From Gnetum montanum (lineage: Eukaryota > Streptophyta > Gnetopsida > Gnetales > Gnetaceae): DNA of 64,000 nucleotides. Location of the stretch: the NCBI GenBank assembly GCA_015680685.1, contig MNCI01002242.1:275042-339041 (forward strand), written 5' to 3'. Shown piece by piece: positions 1 to 11,947 of this stretch (the first letter of the stretch is position 1; every line of letters begins with the position of its first letter). A program made the position numbers and the translations under genes. A model generated the notes under the pieces. It did no database searches, was not told the DNA's origin, and worked only from the letters and a program-made list of their open reading frames with translations.

Positions 1-1707
1 CTTCACTCCTTAGACTCCTCTACAATTTTTAAAATAGTTTCAAACCTACTATCTAAGGAGTCCCACATTTGATCCGACACTTCTGTTGTTAATTTCTAAA
101 GCGGCAAGGTTTTCCTACTCACCAACTCTTCGAGTGGTGACTCATCCTCCTCCTCACAGAATCTTATTCCCCTCTTTCGAAGGGAAGGATCACGGTTATA
201 TTCTTCCGTGCTTTCTCTCTTACATAGCTCTCCTTCTTCCTTAGCTACTTACTTCAACAATATATGAACTTCATGGGACCTAAGTTTAGATAATCTCCCT
301 TGGGCATATATTCCAAGGGTTCTTCTAGGTTCATGTCTTAGCCCATCTACAAGATGACATAGTTGATCCCGTTGTGCGTAACCATGGCTCGGGCAATGAT
401 GTAGCAATGCATAATATCGGCCCATGGCAGCATCCAAGGATTCATGAGTTCCTTGCTTCCATCCTTGGATCTTTTTTCGTAAGTTGGACACTCAGGAGTA
501 CATTTGATATTTATCATTAAACAATTCCAGCATCGTACTCCACCTCCTAATGGTTTCCAGTTCTAAGGACCAGTACCAACTTTCCGCTTCTTTTATGAGT
601 GTCCTTGGGAACAACTTGCCACTCGTTCTCAATATTCTATAAGGCACAAGCATCATGAAATTCCTATAAGTGGTTCTGCGGATCAATGTTGTATCCTCCC
701 TCAAACCGTGGGATATTATTCATGTCTAGTCTCTTGATCCAGCTATCTTTCTAATGCCTTGTAGGTATTCTCACAGCCTCTGTTATGTTTAACATGCTTC
801 AGGTTGCTAGTAGGGGTTCTTCGTTGTCATTTCTCTCATGGCGTCTATGATGCCTACGTAGTTCCCTACTTTTTCTTCTTCCATGCCTAGATTCTCTCGA
901 ATGCCCTCGTCCTCACTCTCAACTCTCTCGTCAAGGTTTCTCACTATGCTTACCCTTATCCTCATAGTTGGGCTCTTTGTGACTATGTCCTGATGTGGAA
1001 GGAGAGGGTGAGTGATGCAATGAAGGTGAAGAAGAAGGGGAACCATCGCCATGAAAATGTTTCTTACCTTCTCTTCGATGATCCTGACCCTGATCGTGAT
1101 GATGATCAGAATGCTCACCCTTATCTTGTATTTGTGTTCTCTCATTAAACACTTGGTGTTCATGGGGATCAGAACCAGGGCTGTGTATTGTGGAGCAAAG
1201 GTTCTGATACACCACCTACTCACTATCGTTAGGAGGAGGAACATCAATTTGTGGAGAACCTATTAAAATAGGTTCACCACCCTTAATTTCTCTTATGATG
1301 GGTGAAGCATTATGGGGTCCTTTGCCTTTCAACAATGTGTGGTAACTCTCCTGCCATGCATCCCATTGACGTTGTGCCACTGTGGAATGGTAATCTCATG
1401 TGTCATAATCACATGCAACGTATTCTGCATATAGTTGCATCATGTCTATCTGTGCAAGAGCACGAAGGATCATGTTAGGGACTGCACAATCTGGGGGTAA
1501 CACTATGTTACCTTGCAGATCTCTCCAATGCAGTTGTTCATCTTGGTGGAGGATAAAGGTAAAATCGGATACATACTCATCATGATGAGTATAAACTACC
1601 CAATACTATTGAGGAACTAGTAGTTCTTGGTTATGTATGTTGTGCCACTGACTGTCTCTTGTGTTATCCCTAGGTGGTGAAGTGCTTTTTCGTGGAGAAG
1701 AAGACAT
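1..1707 (-). pseudogene. Athila-like gag, broken and cut by the window edge
   Basis: This is the capsid/nucleocapsid gene of a Ty3/gypsy retrotransposon. The chosen start is the ATG at 1707, which gives MSSSPRKSTSPPRDNT; the same opening recurs at 62108. The frame then breaks at many stops. A His- and Ser-rich stretch near 931-1215 (HHHDQGQDHRREGKKH) is followed by the gag core, from about 720 down to 250, with RLDMNNIPRFEGGYN, SWYWSLELETIRRWSTML, LFNDKYQMYS and RYYALLHHCPSHGYAQ. The same core, with close wording, appears in the gag at 54040-55955. The product would form the particle that packages element RNA. No zinc knuckle is reached before the left edge. Assignment to retrotransposon gag is firm; the Athila/Tat lineage rests on the related full element at 44-57 kb. 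Confidence 0.8.
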
Positions 1708-1760
1708 TTTTATCTTGTCGATGTGCTATTGACCATTGTTTAAATTTTCTTCTGATTAAC

Positions 1761-2313
1761 CNAGGGTGAAAAGACTAAGTGACTAACTTTCATTAACTAG
1801 TTTCTAATGCCCTAGCATTAGTATCCATCCCACTTATTGTTCACACCCTAAACCAATGCAACGCTACTAGGATTACCAAACACTATTCATTACTGGGTTA
1901 CCAAGCGTAACGCACATGCTCGAAGCGGTCATACTGAATGCACTTAACTAGGAGTTAAGGGTTGAGAGAAATTTAATTAACTAATAAAGCATTTAAACAT
2001 TTAACATTAATTAAGTCCTATTTAGCTTAGTCCATGCACTACAAGGTTTATCAGAAAGTTCGTCTTTATTTCTGTACACAAATGTGTGCTCAAGTACAAA
2101 TTTTCTCGAATAAAGATCCATTCACTTTGAGACTCTTACTGTGGGCACATGGAAATTATTCTATCTCTGGAAGGGTAAAACTACCAGAGTTTGGCTAAGG
2201 GTCTAGATCTAGATGGAGAAACAAGGGAAGGCTGCCTCTTATTTATAGACAAGGTGATGGGCTGTGATATCGCGTATGCGATATCACGGCCTATGCGATA
2301 TCGCGTCCCATCA
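1761..2313 (-). repeat. LTR of Athila-like element, 3' end missing
   Basis: This is the 5' LTR of the element whose gag starts at 1707. Its outer end reads TGATGGGACGCG on the minus strand, ending at 2313. The U3 carries the palindromes GCGATATCGC near 2262-2306 and a TATA box, TATAAATAAG, at 2238-2247. It matches the LTR at 61167-61965 closely until the region of the multi-N/decayed text at 1761. There the last ~200 bp of the LTR and the primer-binding site are absent, and an N sits at 1762. Whether this is a genomic deletion or an assembly collapse cannot be told from the sequence. Confidence 0.75.
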
Positions 2314-3221
2314 CTTGTATTGATGTTTTTCAAATTTCTAGTTGAGTATAGAGATACAAGTTTTAATGAGACAATTATTTCAAATAGATAGGCTACTTGT
2401 TCTTACATGATCTATCTTTGATCTTTGATGTCAAATTGTGTGTTGTTGATCCTTTTTGGTTTAGTTGTAGCTCCTTGTTTTTCAATTGAAAGAGAAAATC
2501 TCAATGTATCATCAGCCCACCTATTCGATATTCAAGCGTAAGCTAAAGCAAGAAGTACCTATATTTCTATAAAATAAAGCAAATAGTTGATATTATTCCT
2601 TATAGCAATATGAGTAAGAACATGATCATTCTGTTGATGGCAAAGTATCCTTGGATTTGATTGAAACATCCCTTGAATAGTTTGCCTTGAGATGTACTTC
2701 CTAGTTCATGTATTTTAAATTTGGCATGGCTAGCTTCAAATTGTGAAGTTGTATTACTACCATAAAAGATATGCCCTATTCTTTTGTTGATGTTTTGTAA
2801 AGATGGAGAGCATTAGAATATTAATGAACCATGCAATACAAACTACTAATGACTTATTGGTTTAAAGACATGTTACTTAATCTTCAAGGATTATACTTCA
2901 CTTCAAGCTTTAAGTTTGAATGTCATCTAAAATAACTGGTTTAGTTCTTGACAAATTAGGGGTAGCTCTTCATGAAAATCAATGTTGAAAGATGTGCACT
3001 CTTTTACTCAATGTCTTTATCTCCTTAGAATTATCAGATGTTATTAATTATACATATTATATGATATTGCACTTCTATGATGTCTCTTTAACTAGTTTAT
3101 GTGACTTATCCTTTTTGCTACTATTCAAAAAGGGGGAGAGTAGGTTATGATGTGTTTGGAGTTCTTTCCTTGTCTACTAATCCATTTTCTTAAGTTTTGA
3201 ACATCACCAAAAGGGAGAGAT
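2314..3221 (+). other. Tail of copia/SIRE-like element, noncoding
   Basis: No intact frame is seen. Two purine-rich tracts occur, AAAAAGGGGGAGAG at about 3127-3140 and CACCAAAAGGGAGAGATTG at about 3205-3222. The second sits directly before TGTGGACC, the usual polypurine-tract and LTR-start arrangement of SIRE/Maximus-type Ty1/copia elements. This stretch is therefore read as the decayed 3' internal end of a plus-strand copia element. Its first part, next to the LTR at 2313, could be flanking DNA. The assignment rests on the tract and LTR start only. Confidence 0.4.
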
Positions 3222-4430
3222 TGTGGACCTTTTGGTGTGTCAAAATGTTAAGTAAAATGGAGATAAAGGTTGTGTGGTCATTGTGTTTTTAGGACAATGT
3301 ACTTGGAAAACTAAGGTGAGATAAAGCCTACATTGATGACAAGGAACGAACTAGTTTAGAGGTCAAAGGAGAAGGTCATCCACATGGTCTCAAGCGAACA
3401 TGCAAGAAGTCAAGAACATGGATAAGAAGCAAATAACTCATAAGCAAAGTTCTCATCATTGAAGCATGTGGAAGTGCAAGACTATGAATAAGGAACAAAG
3501 AATTCATCATGCAAAGGAAGGTGAAGAAAGAAATCTTAGAGAAACAATAGACATCTTGGTAGAACTAAAGGATGCATAGACAAAAACATCTCCATGAAAC
3601 AAAATATGTCTTTCATTAGGCAAAGACATCTTCATCAAACAAAGACATCTTCCTAGAATAGAGAGCAATTTCAAAAAGATGTCTTTTCTTAGATAAAGAC
3701 TTCTTACCAGAATGGAGGAAAATATAGAAAGATGTCTTAGGAATGAATAATACATCTTCCATGACCATTAGCTACTGTTAGCTAGCCATTGCATGAGTTC
3801 CAAGATGGCTTTGGAAACATGGTGACTATAAGAAGACATCACTTTGATTGGAAAATGTGCATGCTCTTGTACAATCATTGTATAATCATTTTTTAATCAT
3901 TGTAATAATTGTTTCTCCTCATTTTATTATCATTTATCCATTGTAAAGAGTGTTGTACCTCAAAGTGCAAGGATCAGCAAACTAAGTTGCATTCATCCCT
4001 TGTAATTGTTATTCTTCCTTAGACCTTGTAGGGTTGATGTGCTTCTTACAAGTAGGCATCTTTTTTGAGCTTGTTGGGATCCTATAGGATTGTGTGGTTG
4101 GTGTTGTGGCATAACACTCTAGAGCGAAGCTCAAGATTGTAAAGTTTGTGGAAGCTTGGAAACCACATTCTAAGCTTAATGGAACCCTGCAGGGTTGAGT
4201 GGTTGGTGCAACTTCAGAATACTCTAGAGTAGGGCTTAGAGATTGTATAGGGTGTGGTACCCTTAAAACCACATTTGAGAGTAATAAAGTCTAGAGGTAT
4301 GCTTGTGATCTACCCTCTCAATGTGGACTACAAATGTTGGGGAACCACATTAAATTTGATGTCTGTGCTTCTTTCAAAGAATTTGAATTTGGGAAACTTA
4401 TTCATCCCTCCCCTTCTAAGTTCAATGATC
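3222..4430 (+). repeat. Copia/SIRE-like LTR with repeated AAGACATCTT
   Basis: The LTR starts TGTGGACCTTTTGG right after a polypurine tract. Between about 3540 and 3830 the motif AAGACATCTT, or its complement AAGATGTCTT, recurs several times. A second stretch with the same motif in the same orientation lies near 17 kb. The 3' part carries AATAAAG at about 4281 and pyrimidine-rich CATCCCTCCCCTTCTAAG near 4404-4421, as copia LTR ends often do. No clear PBS (TGGTATCAGAGC) follows, so the right boundary is approximate and this may be a truncated or solo LTR. Confidence 0.5.
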
Positions 4431-4617
4431 CACAATGTCCATACCATAGCCTCTATGATAATCTTACCAAACTCATTTACCAAGTTAGTGCATACTAACA
4501 AAAAAGATAATTAAATAAAACATAACTTAAGGACATAATATAACATCCAAAGCATAGTGAGCATAAAAGCACAAGGTAATGTACTAATCTAGGCATTTAA
4601 AAATATAGGTTACTACA
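4431..4617 (-). repeat. Possible start of the chromovirus 3' LTR
   Basis: On the minus strand a purine-rich run, AGATGGAGAAGAA, just downstream of the chromodomain is followed by TGTAGTAACC at 4617, fitting a polypurine tract and LTR start. The LTR-like sequence runs left and is lost against the copia LTR near 4430. No partner LTR was found to its right, so this call is tentative. Confidence 0.3.
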
Positions 4618-4639
4618 TTCTTCTCCATCTAAGAATCTT

Positions 4640-4800
4640 CCTTTTGGAAGACCTCAAGATGGAATGAATGAATATTAGATTCAATCTCCCAAGTCAACTC
4701 TTAAGAACCATGACAGCTCCATAAGACTTTTACCATGGAAGTTATCTTACTATGTAATTTTCACTCCATGCCATCCACAATCCTAATGGGATTCTTCACA
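4640..4800 (-). pseudogene. Chromodomain of chromovirus integrase
   Basis: The minus-strand translation reads NPIRIVDGME, then KLHSKITSMVKVLWSCHG and ELTWEIESNIHSFH, with in-frame stops at two places. This matches the C-terminal chromodomain of plant chromoviruses (proline-valine-arginine-isoleucine start, V-x-W-x-x-H-x core, x-TWE-xE end). In living elements this domain helps steer insertion into chromatin. It lies directly after the integrase core at 5340-5700 in the same orientation, as expected for the Ty3/gypsy chromovirus branch. The copy is dead. Confidence 0.75.
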
Positions 4801-5339
4801 TATAAATCATTATCCTAAAGCTATATATTGGTCCAATCGATAACATGGCTATCATTGGGAACATACTTTCAAAGCATGGATACTAGAAAACCTCATGCAA
4901 GCTTTAAAGGGATGGAGAAAAACTCATATGATATGCCACCTCTCCTATGCACTAGATAACATCAAATGATCCAATGAAGCATGATGCAAACTAAACTTTC
5001 TCAATGCAATACATCAAGTGTTTAAGTGAAGATACATGAATGGATACCTTATCATTAATTATGAACTTAAAAATATCTTCTCTAATAATTTATGTAGCTA
5101 GCCTAATGGTTTTAAGCTACTTAGAATCACCCACAAATATCTTTAATCAACTCTTTCATGCATAAAAAGATATCTATATTGACTTGATATCTATCCTCAA
5201 TCACATTCCAACATAAAAGAGTTTTGCAAGGTCTAACATACAAAATCTTATTAGGTGTTTCTTTAAGACTTGCTTGCTAGCTATTGTTGTAGATAAATTC
5301 ATTCAATGATAATAGAATATTCAAGATATTTTAAAAATA

Positions 5340-5900
5340 GAGTTCACAAGACTAAAGCATGTTTTTTAAACCTTGGTTGATCCTCTCAACTTGGCCATCC
5401 ATCTATGGATGATGCCCTAAACTCAAATTCAGCTTATTACCCAAGCTATCCATGAATGCTTAATAAAATATAGAGGTGAATTTGATATCATGATCAGAAA
5501 TAATTTTGATAGGAATGCCATGCAATTGAATAATATTAGAGATGAATAACTAAAAAAAATCCTCTATGTTGGTTGTTATCCTCATGATAATGAAACTAGC
5601 TGACTTAGTTAATAAGTCAATAAAAAGAAGGATGGCATCATTTGCAACCATATTGTGATATAAACTAGTGATGAAATCGATACAATCACCTCATACTTAT
5701 ACTTTGGAAAAGTATGGGGGTATATGTAGCCATTGGTCACTAATGCTCAAGCTTATTCTACTAGTAGATTAAGCACCTTGTCACATATTGTTCAACTTGC
5801 ATTTTCATGCTTAGCTAGTAGTACAACCTCCTAAACATTGGATACATCTTGTCATTACTAGAAGACATCTAAAACTCACTAAGGTAAGCTTCCTCTAGCA
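5340..5900 (-). pseudogene. Chromovirus integrase core, broken
   Basis: Integrase joins the element DNA into the host genome. The minus strand gives DCIDFITSLYHNMVAND and FIDLLTKSASFI (first catalytic Asp region), then IPIKIISDHDIKFTSIFY (second Asp) and LNLSLGHHP followed by MDGQVERINQG (the HPQTDGQTE box with the catalytic Glu). All three acidic residues seem to survive, but stops interrupt the frame several times. RT and RNase H lie upstream (6060-7275) and a chromodomain downstream, giving the standard order RT-RH-IN-chromodomain. The family is well supported. Confidence 0.8.
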
Positions 5901-6059
5901 AATTCCATCATAATGAATTAGACACACATATATAATCCTCATGATGAAAAAAGCATAGTGCATCTACCATGGATGATAGATTACTTGAGTGTATAAAATA
6001 CTTGCACTAAGGATCTCATTGGTGATTTATCCAAATCATATGTAGCATTTCTAAATGAA

Positions 6060-7275
6060 TCACCAATCTATGAAGCTTAGTAGCCACATGGCTCAAGCCA
6101 TCCACAATAATGTTTCTTTCTTCTATATAATATTTGATAGTAAATTAAAATTTTTCCAACAATTTAACTCAGCTCCTTTGACATAGATTCAACTATGATT
6201 GATTCATCAAGCATTGTAGCTCTTCATGATTAATCCAAATTGTCAACCACTAATCAAAGAAATAGTGATGCCAGATCTTTAAGACAAATATTAGTGCTCC
6301 TAGCTCAAGACCATGATTGGGATAACATGCTTGATGAGGCTTCAAATATTTCAAAGGATACACTATTACTTTCCCCTCTTACATTAGGACACATCCATAA
6401 CCTTCACTTGATGCATCTATGTAAACACTGTATAGTTCATACTGTTTAAGAAAAATCAATATAGAAATCAAAATCTATCTAATTTTAAGTTCATATAAAG
6501 TAGCATAACATTGTGGGTCATATAGGAACTTAACATCCTTCTATAAAAGGCTTTTGAAAGGTAAAGATATGTAGGAAAATTCCTTAATAAGCCTTCTATA
6601 GTAACCTACCAAACCAAGAAAACTACGAACCTTCTTGACATCCTTAAGGATAGGCCAATCCAAAATAGTGGATATCTTAGTGAGGTCCATCACTATACCA
6701 ACCTCCAAAATAACATGTTCCAAAACTTGAATTTCATGGTGTCAAAATAAACACTACAATGTTTGAGTAAATAATGGATGTTTCCTAAGTGTATACAACA
6801 TTTTTTCTCAAATGCTACTCATGAAGATTCTTTGATGACAAGTTTACTACAATGTCAGCAATAAACATCATGAAAAATGATCTAGGTATGGTCTCATCAT
6901 ACTAATCATGAGATGTAGTAATATTGTAGTAGCATTAGTGAGTCTAAACAATAAATCCATGAACTCATAATATCTCTATCATTTATTAAAGGCTATCTTG
7001 GAGACATCTTTCTCTTTGATGAAGGCATAATGATATCCTAAATTTAGATATTTTTTTAAGAACATCCATGCTTCTCTTAACTGGTTAAATAAACCATCTA
7101 TGTAAGGTAAAGGATACTTGTTTTTTTATAATCATTTGCTTAAGCTATTAATAATCGATGCACAATCTTATGCTACCATCCTTCTTCTTGATAAAGAAAA
7201 TAGGGGTATTCCAAGGAGACATACTTGCATGATCTAGATCCTTATCCCATAGCTTCTAAAGTCGAATCTTTAGTT
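6060..7275 (-). pseudogene. Chromovirus reverse transcriptase and RNase H, broken
   Basis: The minus strand opens with [20 protein letters not shown], the fingers of a gypsy RT. The active site YxDD appears as MFIADIVV (near 6840-6870), so the first catalytic Asp is gone. The thumb/connection reads WPILKDVKKVRSFLGLVG and YYRRLIKEFS at 6541-6723. A decayed RNase H follows, with IWINHEELQCLM and YYIEERNIIVDGLSHVATKL. Frameshifts and stops are frequent. Upstream of 7275 the gag could not be recognised. The pol order and the chromodomain downstream identify a chromovirus; the clade within it is not resolved. Confidence 0.8.
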
Positions 7276-8853
7276 TAGCCAACTTGACATTGTGTTATCA
7301 AATTTGAATTTTTCTACCTAAGATAATGTTTTAGGCACATTCTATGACTTCTCAGTAGTCTAGATTTAACATCTTGTATCATGTACAATGTGGTTTCTAG
7401 TCTATATCTTCATCTTTTACCAAAAGCAACATCTCACATTATTTGAAACATTATTTTTATATGTTCATCTACTATATTTAGTTTCAACATTCAACATCAA
7501 ATCCTACATTAATCTTGACTTTAATTCTTAGGTGAAATCTACTTTTCAAAGTACAACATCAATTTTTCTTTTGATGTCTTGCATAAATATCTCTTTTAAA
7601 GTTTGATGTCATTTTTCATATCAATTATCCACATGTTGATTCTCCTATTTACAATCTTGTAGATTGTATGGATCCCAATGCATCATTTCTTCATGATCTA
7701 TAAGGCATTTTGGGTTATCCCTAAGTGGAAAGGGGTTGAATTGGCTTTTCATTGGATTTAGTTAAAGCTCTTCCAACTATTATTGCAATTAGGTACAATA
7801 TGCTCCTTACTTGCATTTGGGTAATTTGGAAATCTTTTAAAAGATTCATCTTCTCTATAGAACAACTATTCTCCATATAGCAATGCTAGCTCTTTTTTTT
7901 TATCTCCATACAGAGATACTTACTCTCTTTTTTAATTCTCTTTCTTTCTTCCTTTTGATACATTTGTATCTACTTCATGCTATTTTCTTCACACATGGAG
8001 AGTCATTCAAATTTGGGTCAACATGCTAATCTAATTTAATCTTTCCTTGTTAGCTTTTGAATTTGTAATGTTCTTATTAAATCTACATCAACCACATGCA
8101 TTATAGAGAGAATGGGATAACACAACTCCTCATCTAACATCTTTGATCCCTAATCCATTTCTCAAGATTTTCATAATAGGTTTTATATTCCTTTTTCTCT
8201 ACCATTCTAATTTGTTCATTTTAGTTTCTTATTTCTGGCATTGTACTAGATTTGATTTAAGCATTTATTTTTTAAAGTTTAGCATGGAATGGTTTAGATA
8301 TATTTTTTCTTTATACGCTTTGTTTCATCTCTTTTTTGTCAGTTACATGCATATTTTGACCTATTTCATTTTACATTACACAAATATTCTATTTATTTAT
8401 ATTTTTTCAACTATTCCATACATGTTATTTTTCACATTATACTTGCTAATGTTTGGCAAAAACATTATCTCAAGTTGCCAAATTTTTTCAATAATCTAAA
8501 AGTCCTATTTAAATTTAAGAAAAATATATTTTTATTAAAAAATTTAGTGGTCATGTGATTTCATGGCTCAGTTTCGTGATAGGTTATGTCAAATCATGTA
8601 TTACAATGATTTTTAAAATAACATCTTTTTGGTACTCAAGGGAGAACCTCTGTGAAATTAATGTCATTTCTAGGATTCCGTCTCTACTAGTGTTTATACA
8701 CTATTTTCTAAGTTTTAATGAAATGTTATTTTAAAAAATTAACATGTTGATTCTTTGTGACTTTTATGCTTCATTTGAATAGAAAATTCTCATCTTCTAT
8801 TTCATGTGTGAACCTATTTGTAGGAAAAACCAAAGCTCTAGTAACAGCTTTGT
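7276..8853. other. AT-rich stretch without a supported gene
   Basis: The gag and 5' LTR of the chromovirus would be expected here, but nothing alignable by eye remains. One plus-strand frame of 118 codons (8143-8499) is almost all Phe, Leu, Ile and Tyr, as AT-rich noncoding DNA gives by chance. No repeats or RNA genes were recognised. Confidence 0.4.
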
Positions 8854-9423
8854 TGTGACATCCCATCCCTAGATGTCATGGAAAACATAAAATATACGTT
8901 ATGTTAGACATTAGGCATAATATGATAATGTAGAAAATGTCAAATATATGTAACATTTGACATTAAGCGTAACAAAAATAATAGGGAAAATGCAGAAGTA
9001 AAAAGAAAAGAATGCTTTATTGATGCGGAATAGTATATCTGGATCATGCTTTGAGAGTATTCCTTATTTTCTTCCTTTGGTATCTATCACTTAGAGGCAA
9101 TCCAGCACTACAACCATAGTTAGGCCTACAACCAACCAAAAGATATGGTCATTCCTCCTCTTGTCTGCTTCACCCATACCCTGTTACTTACCTTTGCTTG
9201 CTTTGAAACTGCATGCTAATACTACCTCTAATGCTTGGGTATAAATACCTTTGGTCAAACTCCCAAATGTTACCTTGAGAGATACTTTTATGATTACAAC
9301 ACATCCTTTTGAGTATTAATTACAACTCCCCTTTTGGATCTTGTTACAATAATGATAACACTTATTATGAAGAGGCACCGTCTATATTATGTAGTAGCAC
9401 CATTTGGAAATAGGGACATTACA
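8854..9423 (-). repeat. 3' LTR of the CCR4-carrying element
   Basis: 570 bp, starting TGTAATGTCCC and ending GGGATGTCACA on the minus strand. It has AATAAAG (minus) near 9015-9025 and a TATTTATA stretch near 9240. It matches the LTRs at 14209-14826, 18285-18850 and 22262-22834 along its whole length. Its immediate flanks do not form a target duplication by themselves, as expected for one end of a longer element. Confidence 0.75.
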
Positions 9424-9440
9424 ATCTACCTCTCTTAGAT
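9424..9440 (-). other. Polypurine tract
   Basis: The minus strand reads CTAAGAGAGGTAGAT directly before the LTR start TGTAATG. In LTR elements this tract primes plus-strand DNA synthesis. No such tract borders the right-hand LTR, which agrees with the left LTR being the 3' one. Confidence 0.55.
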
Positions 9441-9849
9441 TTCATTCATTCACAAATGAGTCCATGTTCACTATCTTTTTCAAGCTCAAATGCTCTTTTT
9501 ATGATCCTATGCTCCAATAATTTCATTTCTCCTTTAGGCTTGAGGTTGTTTCTTGCTTATTCTACAAACAAAATATAACTGAAAAGAATATATATAAGTA
9601 TTAAATATTATTTTATCAATAATTACCTCATTTTCTAAGATAATGACAAGAGGCAAATTAAAGATCTACCAACCACTAGTCACAAGTCCAACTCGTATTT
9701 GGTTTACCAAAGTGAAGGTAGGGCAAATCCCTTATTCCCAACTTTCATTACCCTAGATATTTTACATATCAAATTAAAATATAAAGTAAATAATAAATAA
9801 AATTATGAAAATAATAAATAAAAGTAACATTAAGATACTTCCTTATCTT

Positions 9850-11030
9850 GATCAACCTTAGGAATTAATGGAAGTAATTGTAGTTCTATCATAAGTGGTA
9901 TATGATTGGATGGTCTTGTTCGTTGAGATGGAAAGGCTTGATCCTACTTCTTCTCAACTTCTTCTTTAGAAATTAACTCTAGTAACTTGATAACTTGGAA
10001 GAATTAGATATCATACCAAATATAATCCAAGGTCTTAATGAAGAATGTTGTTGACACATCTTCATTAATTGTGGTAGATTAATTGTTGAACTATGGTTCT
10101 TGATGAGTACTATCCATCAACATCATCTGTTTCTGAATTCTAGGATATGATTTATCTATTAAATATTTCAAGTAAGTAGAATATGTACTGGTGAATGGAA
10201 TTGTATGTTTAATTGATGAGAGCATCTTCTTCAAATTAGGTTTGTCTTCAAAGGATTCCTTTACATATCCATATTTTAAGAATTGATGAACACTACTTCC
10301 AACTTTCACATTGAAGTCTGCACAAAGGAAAATTGATACTAGATTGGTATGTCTTAGGAATAACTTATTCTTCAAACTTTCCTCTATTTTCTTAATAAAG
10401 TATGCTCCTTGGCATAGTCTAACATCTAGACATGTTGATTTGGTAATTAAATGTGTGTTAACAATGCATACATATCCTTCTAATAACTTGATTTTTAGTA
10501 TCATTGACAAAGCTATATTGCTTCTTTGGAACATTGACCATTCTTTATTTCCCATGATTTGAAGTTTTGGGAGTTTAAAAATCATATTTTCTAAACTCCA
10601 TTCAAATCTTTATACTCATTCAAATTTGGCTTCTTTATAAAATATTATGCAACCATCCATGTTATGATTTCTGTAATAGGATAATTTGTATAGCTCAAAA
10701 GAAGAACTTCCACAAAAACCTTTTTTCTTGTAAATACCTTTGTATCCCATATTTTCCATGTTCGATTAGAATTGATATCAAAATTCCCATGGCAAGACTT
10801 CTCATATGCATAAAACATCAGCATCCAAATCTTATAACTTTGCTAAGATGCATGGGTATCGATACTCATGCAAGTTCAAGACTCACAGTGGACATAATAG
10901 ATGTTGTATCTTGCAAGCTAGGCAACTTGCTAGCACATTATATGTTACCACTTTCATTCTTATTCTTGGATTCTCTTCTAAGCCATTACTCTTTATGGGT
11001 ATCATACACCTTGTCAAAGTGAGATTATGA
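9850..11030 (-). pseudogene. Decayed CCR4-type mRNA deadenylase copy, intronless
   Basis: The minus strand reads in order RIRMKVVTYNVLASC (about 10940-10990), DLDADVLCI then EVL, NMENMGYKGIYKKKG, DGCIIFYKEAKFE, FQRSNIALSMIL, YVCIVNTHLITKSTCLDVRL, FLCADFNVKVGSSVHQFL, TIPFTSTYSTYLK, TLDYIWYDI and RTRPSNHIPLMIEL. These are the ordered boxes of the endonuclease/exonuclease/phosphatase fold in CCR4, nocturnin and Hesperin proteins, which remove poly(A) tails. The Asn of TYNVLA, the Glu after the stop, Asp and Asn of ADFN and the His of SNHIP remain; the Asp usually before that His is Asn. Stops (about eight) and at least one shift kill the frame. The longest open piece is 164 codons (10091-10585). 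No intron interrupts ~1.2 kb, unlike plant CCR4 genes, so it looks copied from mRNA. Closest plant subtype is uncertain. Confidence 0.75.
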
Positions 11031-11947
11031 CTCTTCATGTTATTTTTTCATATGCTTTGATTGCAACAAAAATTGATATAAATCTTCTTAACCATTCTGG
11101 TTCACCAACTGATTCTTCAACTAACCTTTTTAGTAATAACTAGCTACATTAGCTAAACTCTTTAGTGACCCTTCTTTCTATCCTTCTTAGAACACTGACT
11201 CTGGTAGTGTAATAAATGGCACATCAAGGGATAGTAATCTCAAGACTATTTGCAAAGATTAAGCACTTAGTCTTAAGTTCTAGATGATTAAATTTTCTAG
11301 TCCCAATAATTAATTATTAAGCATGATTAGCTAGCCTAAGTTATGGTCTTTTAAGGCACAATTTATGATTTCATAGAATTATTAGGTACTTGGATAATAA
11401 ATCTAACCTCATCATTTAGTTTAGAGGGTTCAAAAATATTAGGAATGACTATTCATATGTTAGAAATGGGCATCATATGCTCACGTTATACTAAAATTAA
11501 GTCTCTAAGGGTATAGAGGCACCATGTTTGGCAAAGAGTGAAAACTAATTTCTGGGACTTCATGGGGTATATTTGACTTCACAATTATGTCTAGAAGGTT
11601 GAAATTTTTAAGAAACCACTCCTTGTTTGTTGAAAAAGGCTTCTAGAGATAAAAGTTATGGCTTTTGCGATCTAAAACCTTTGGCATAGAAAATGAGACT
11701 TCTTGAGGTCACTTATCCTAGCACTACTCCAAAATGAGCATGCTTAATTACAAATTTTTCATCCCATCTATTGGAAAAACATCAATTTTAATTTCTTGTT
11801 AAATTTTTCTTCCTTTGAATATTTAAATTTTCCCATCGAAACATTAATTTTAAAAATTTTTCATTATTTGATGGTTTGAGAATGTCCTTCAATTGCTTGG
11901 AACATTTTCATAACTAACAAAAAAATTTCTGGTGCCTGAAACTATTG
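11031..11947. other. No recognised feature
   Basis: AT-rich interior of the 8854-14826 element. Short frames on both strands show no known motif. It could hold the captured gene's upstream part (the N-terminus of the CCR4-like protein is not visible) or element leader sequence. Confidence 0.3.

Noticed and set aside
8143-8499. 118-codon plus-strand frame rich in Phe/Leu/Ile/Tyr
   Set aside because: Composition is what AT-rich noncoding DNA yields; no start context, motif or neighbour supports a membrane protein.
8830-8853. GCTCTAGTAACAGC as a second PBS beside the left LTR
   Set aside because: It matches a PBS only loosely, and a PPT on the other side shows this LTR to be the 3' one.
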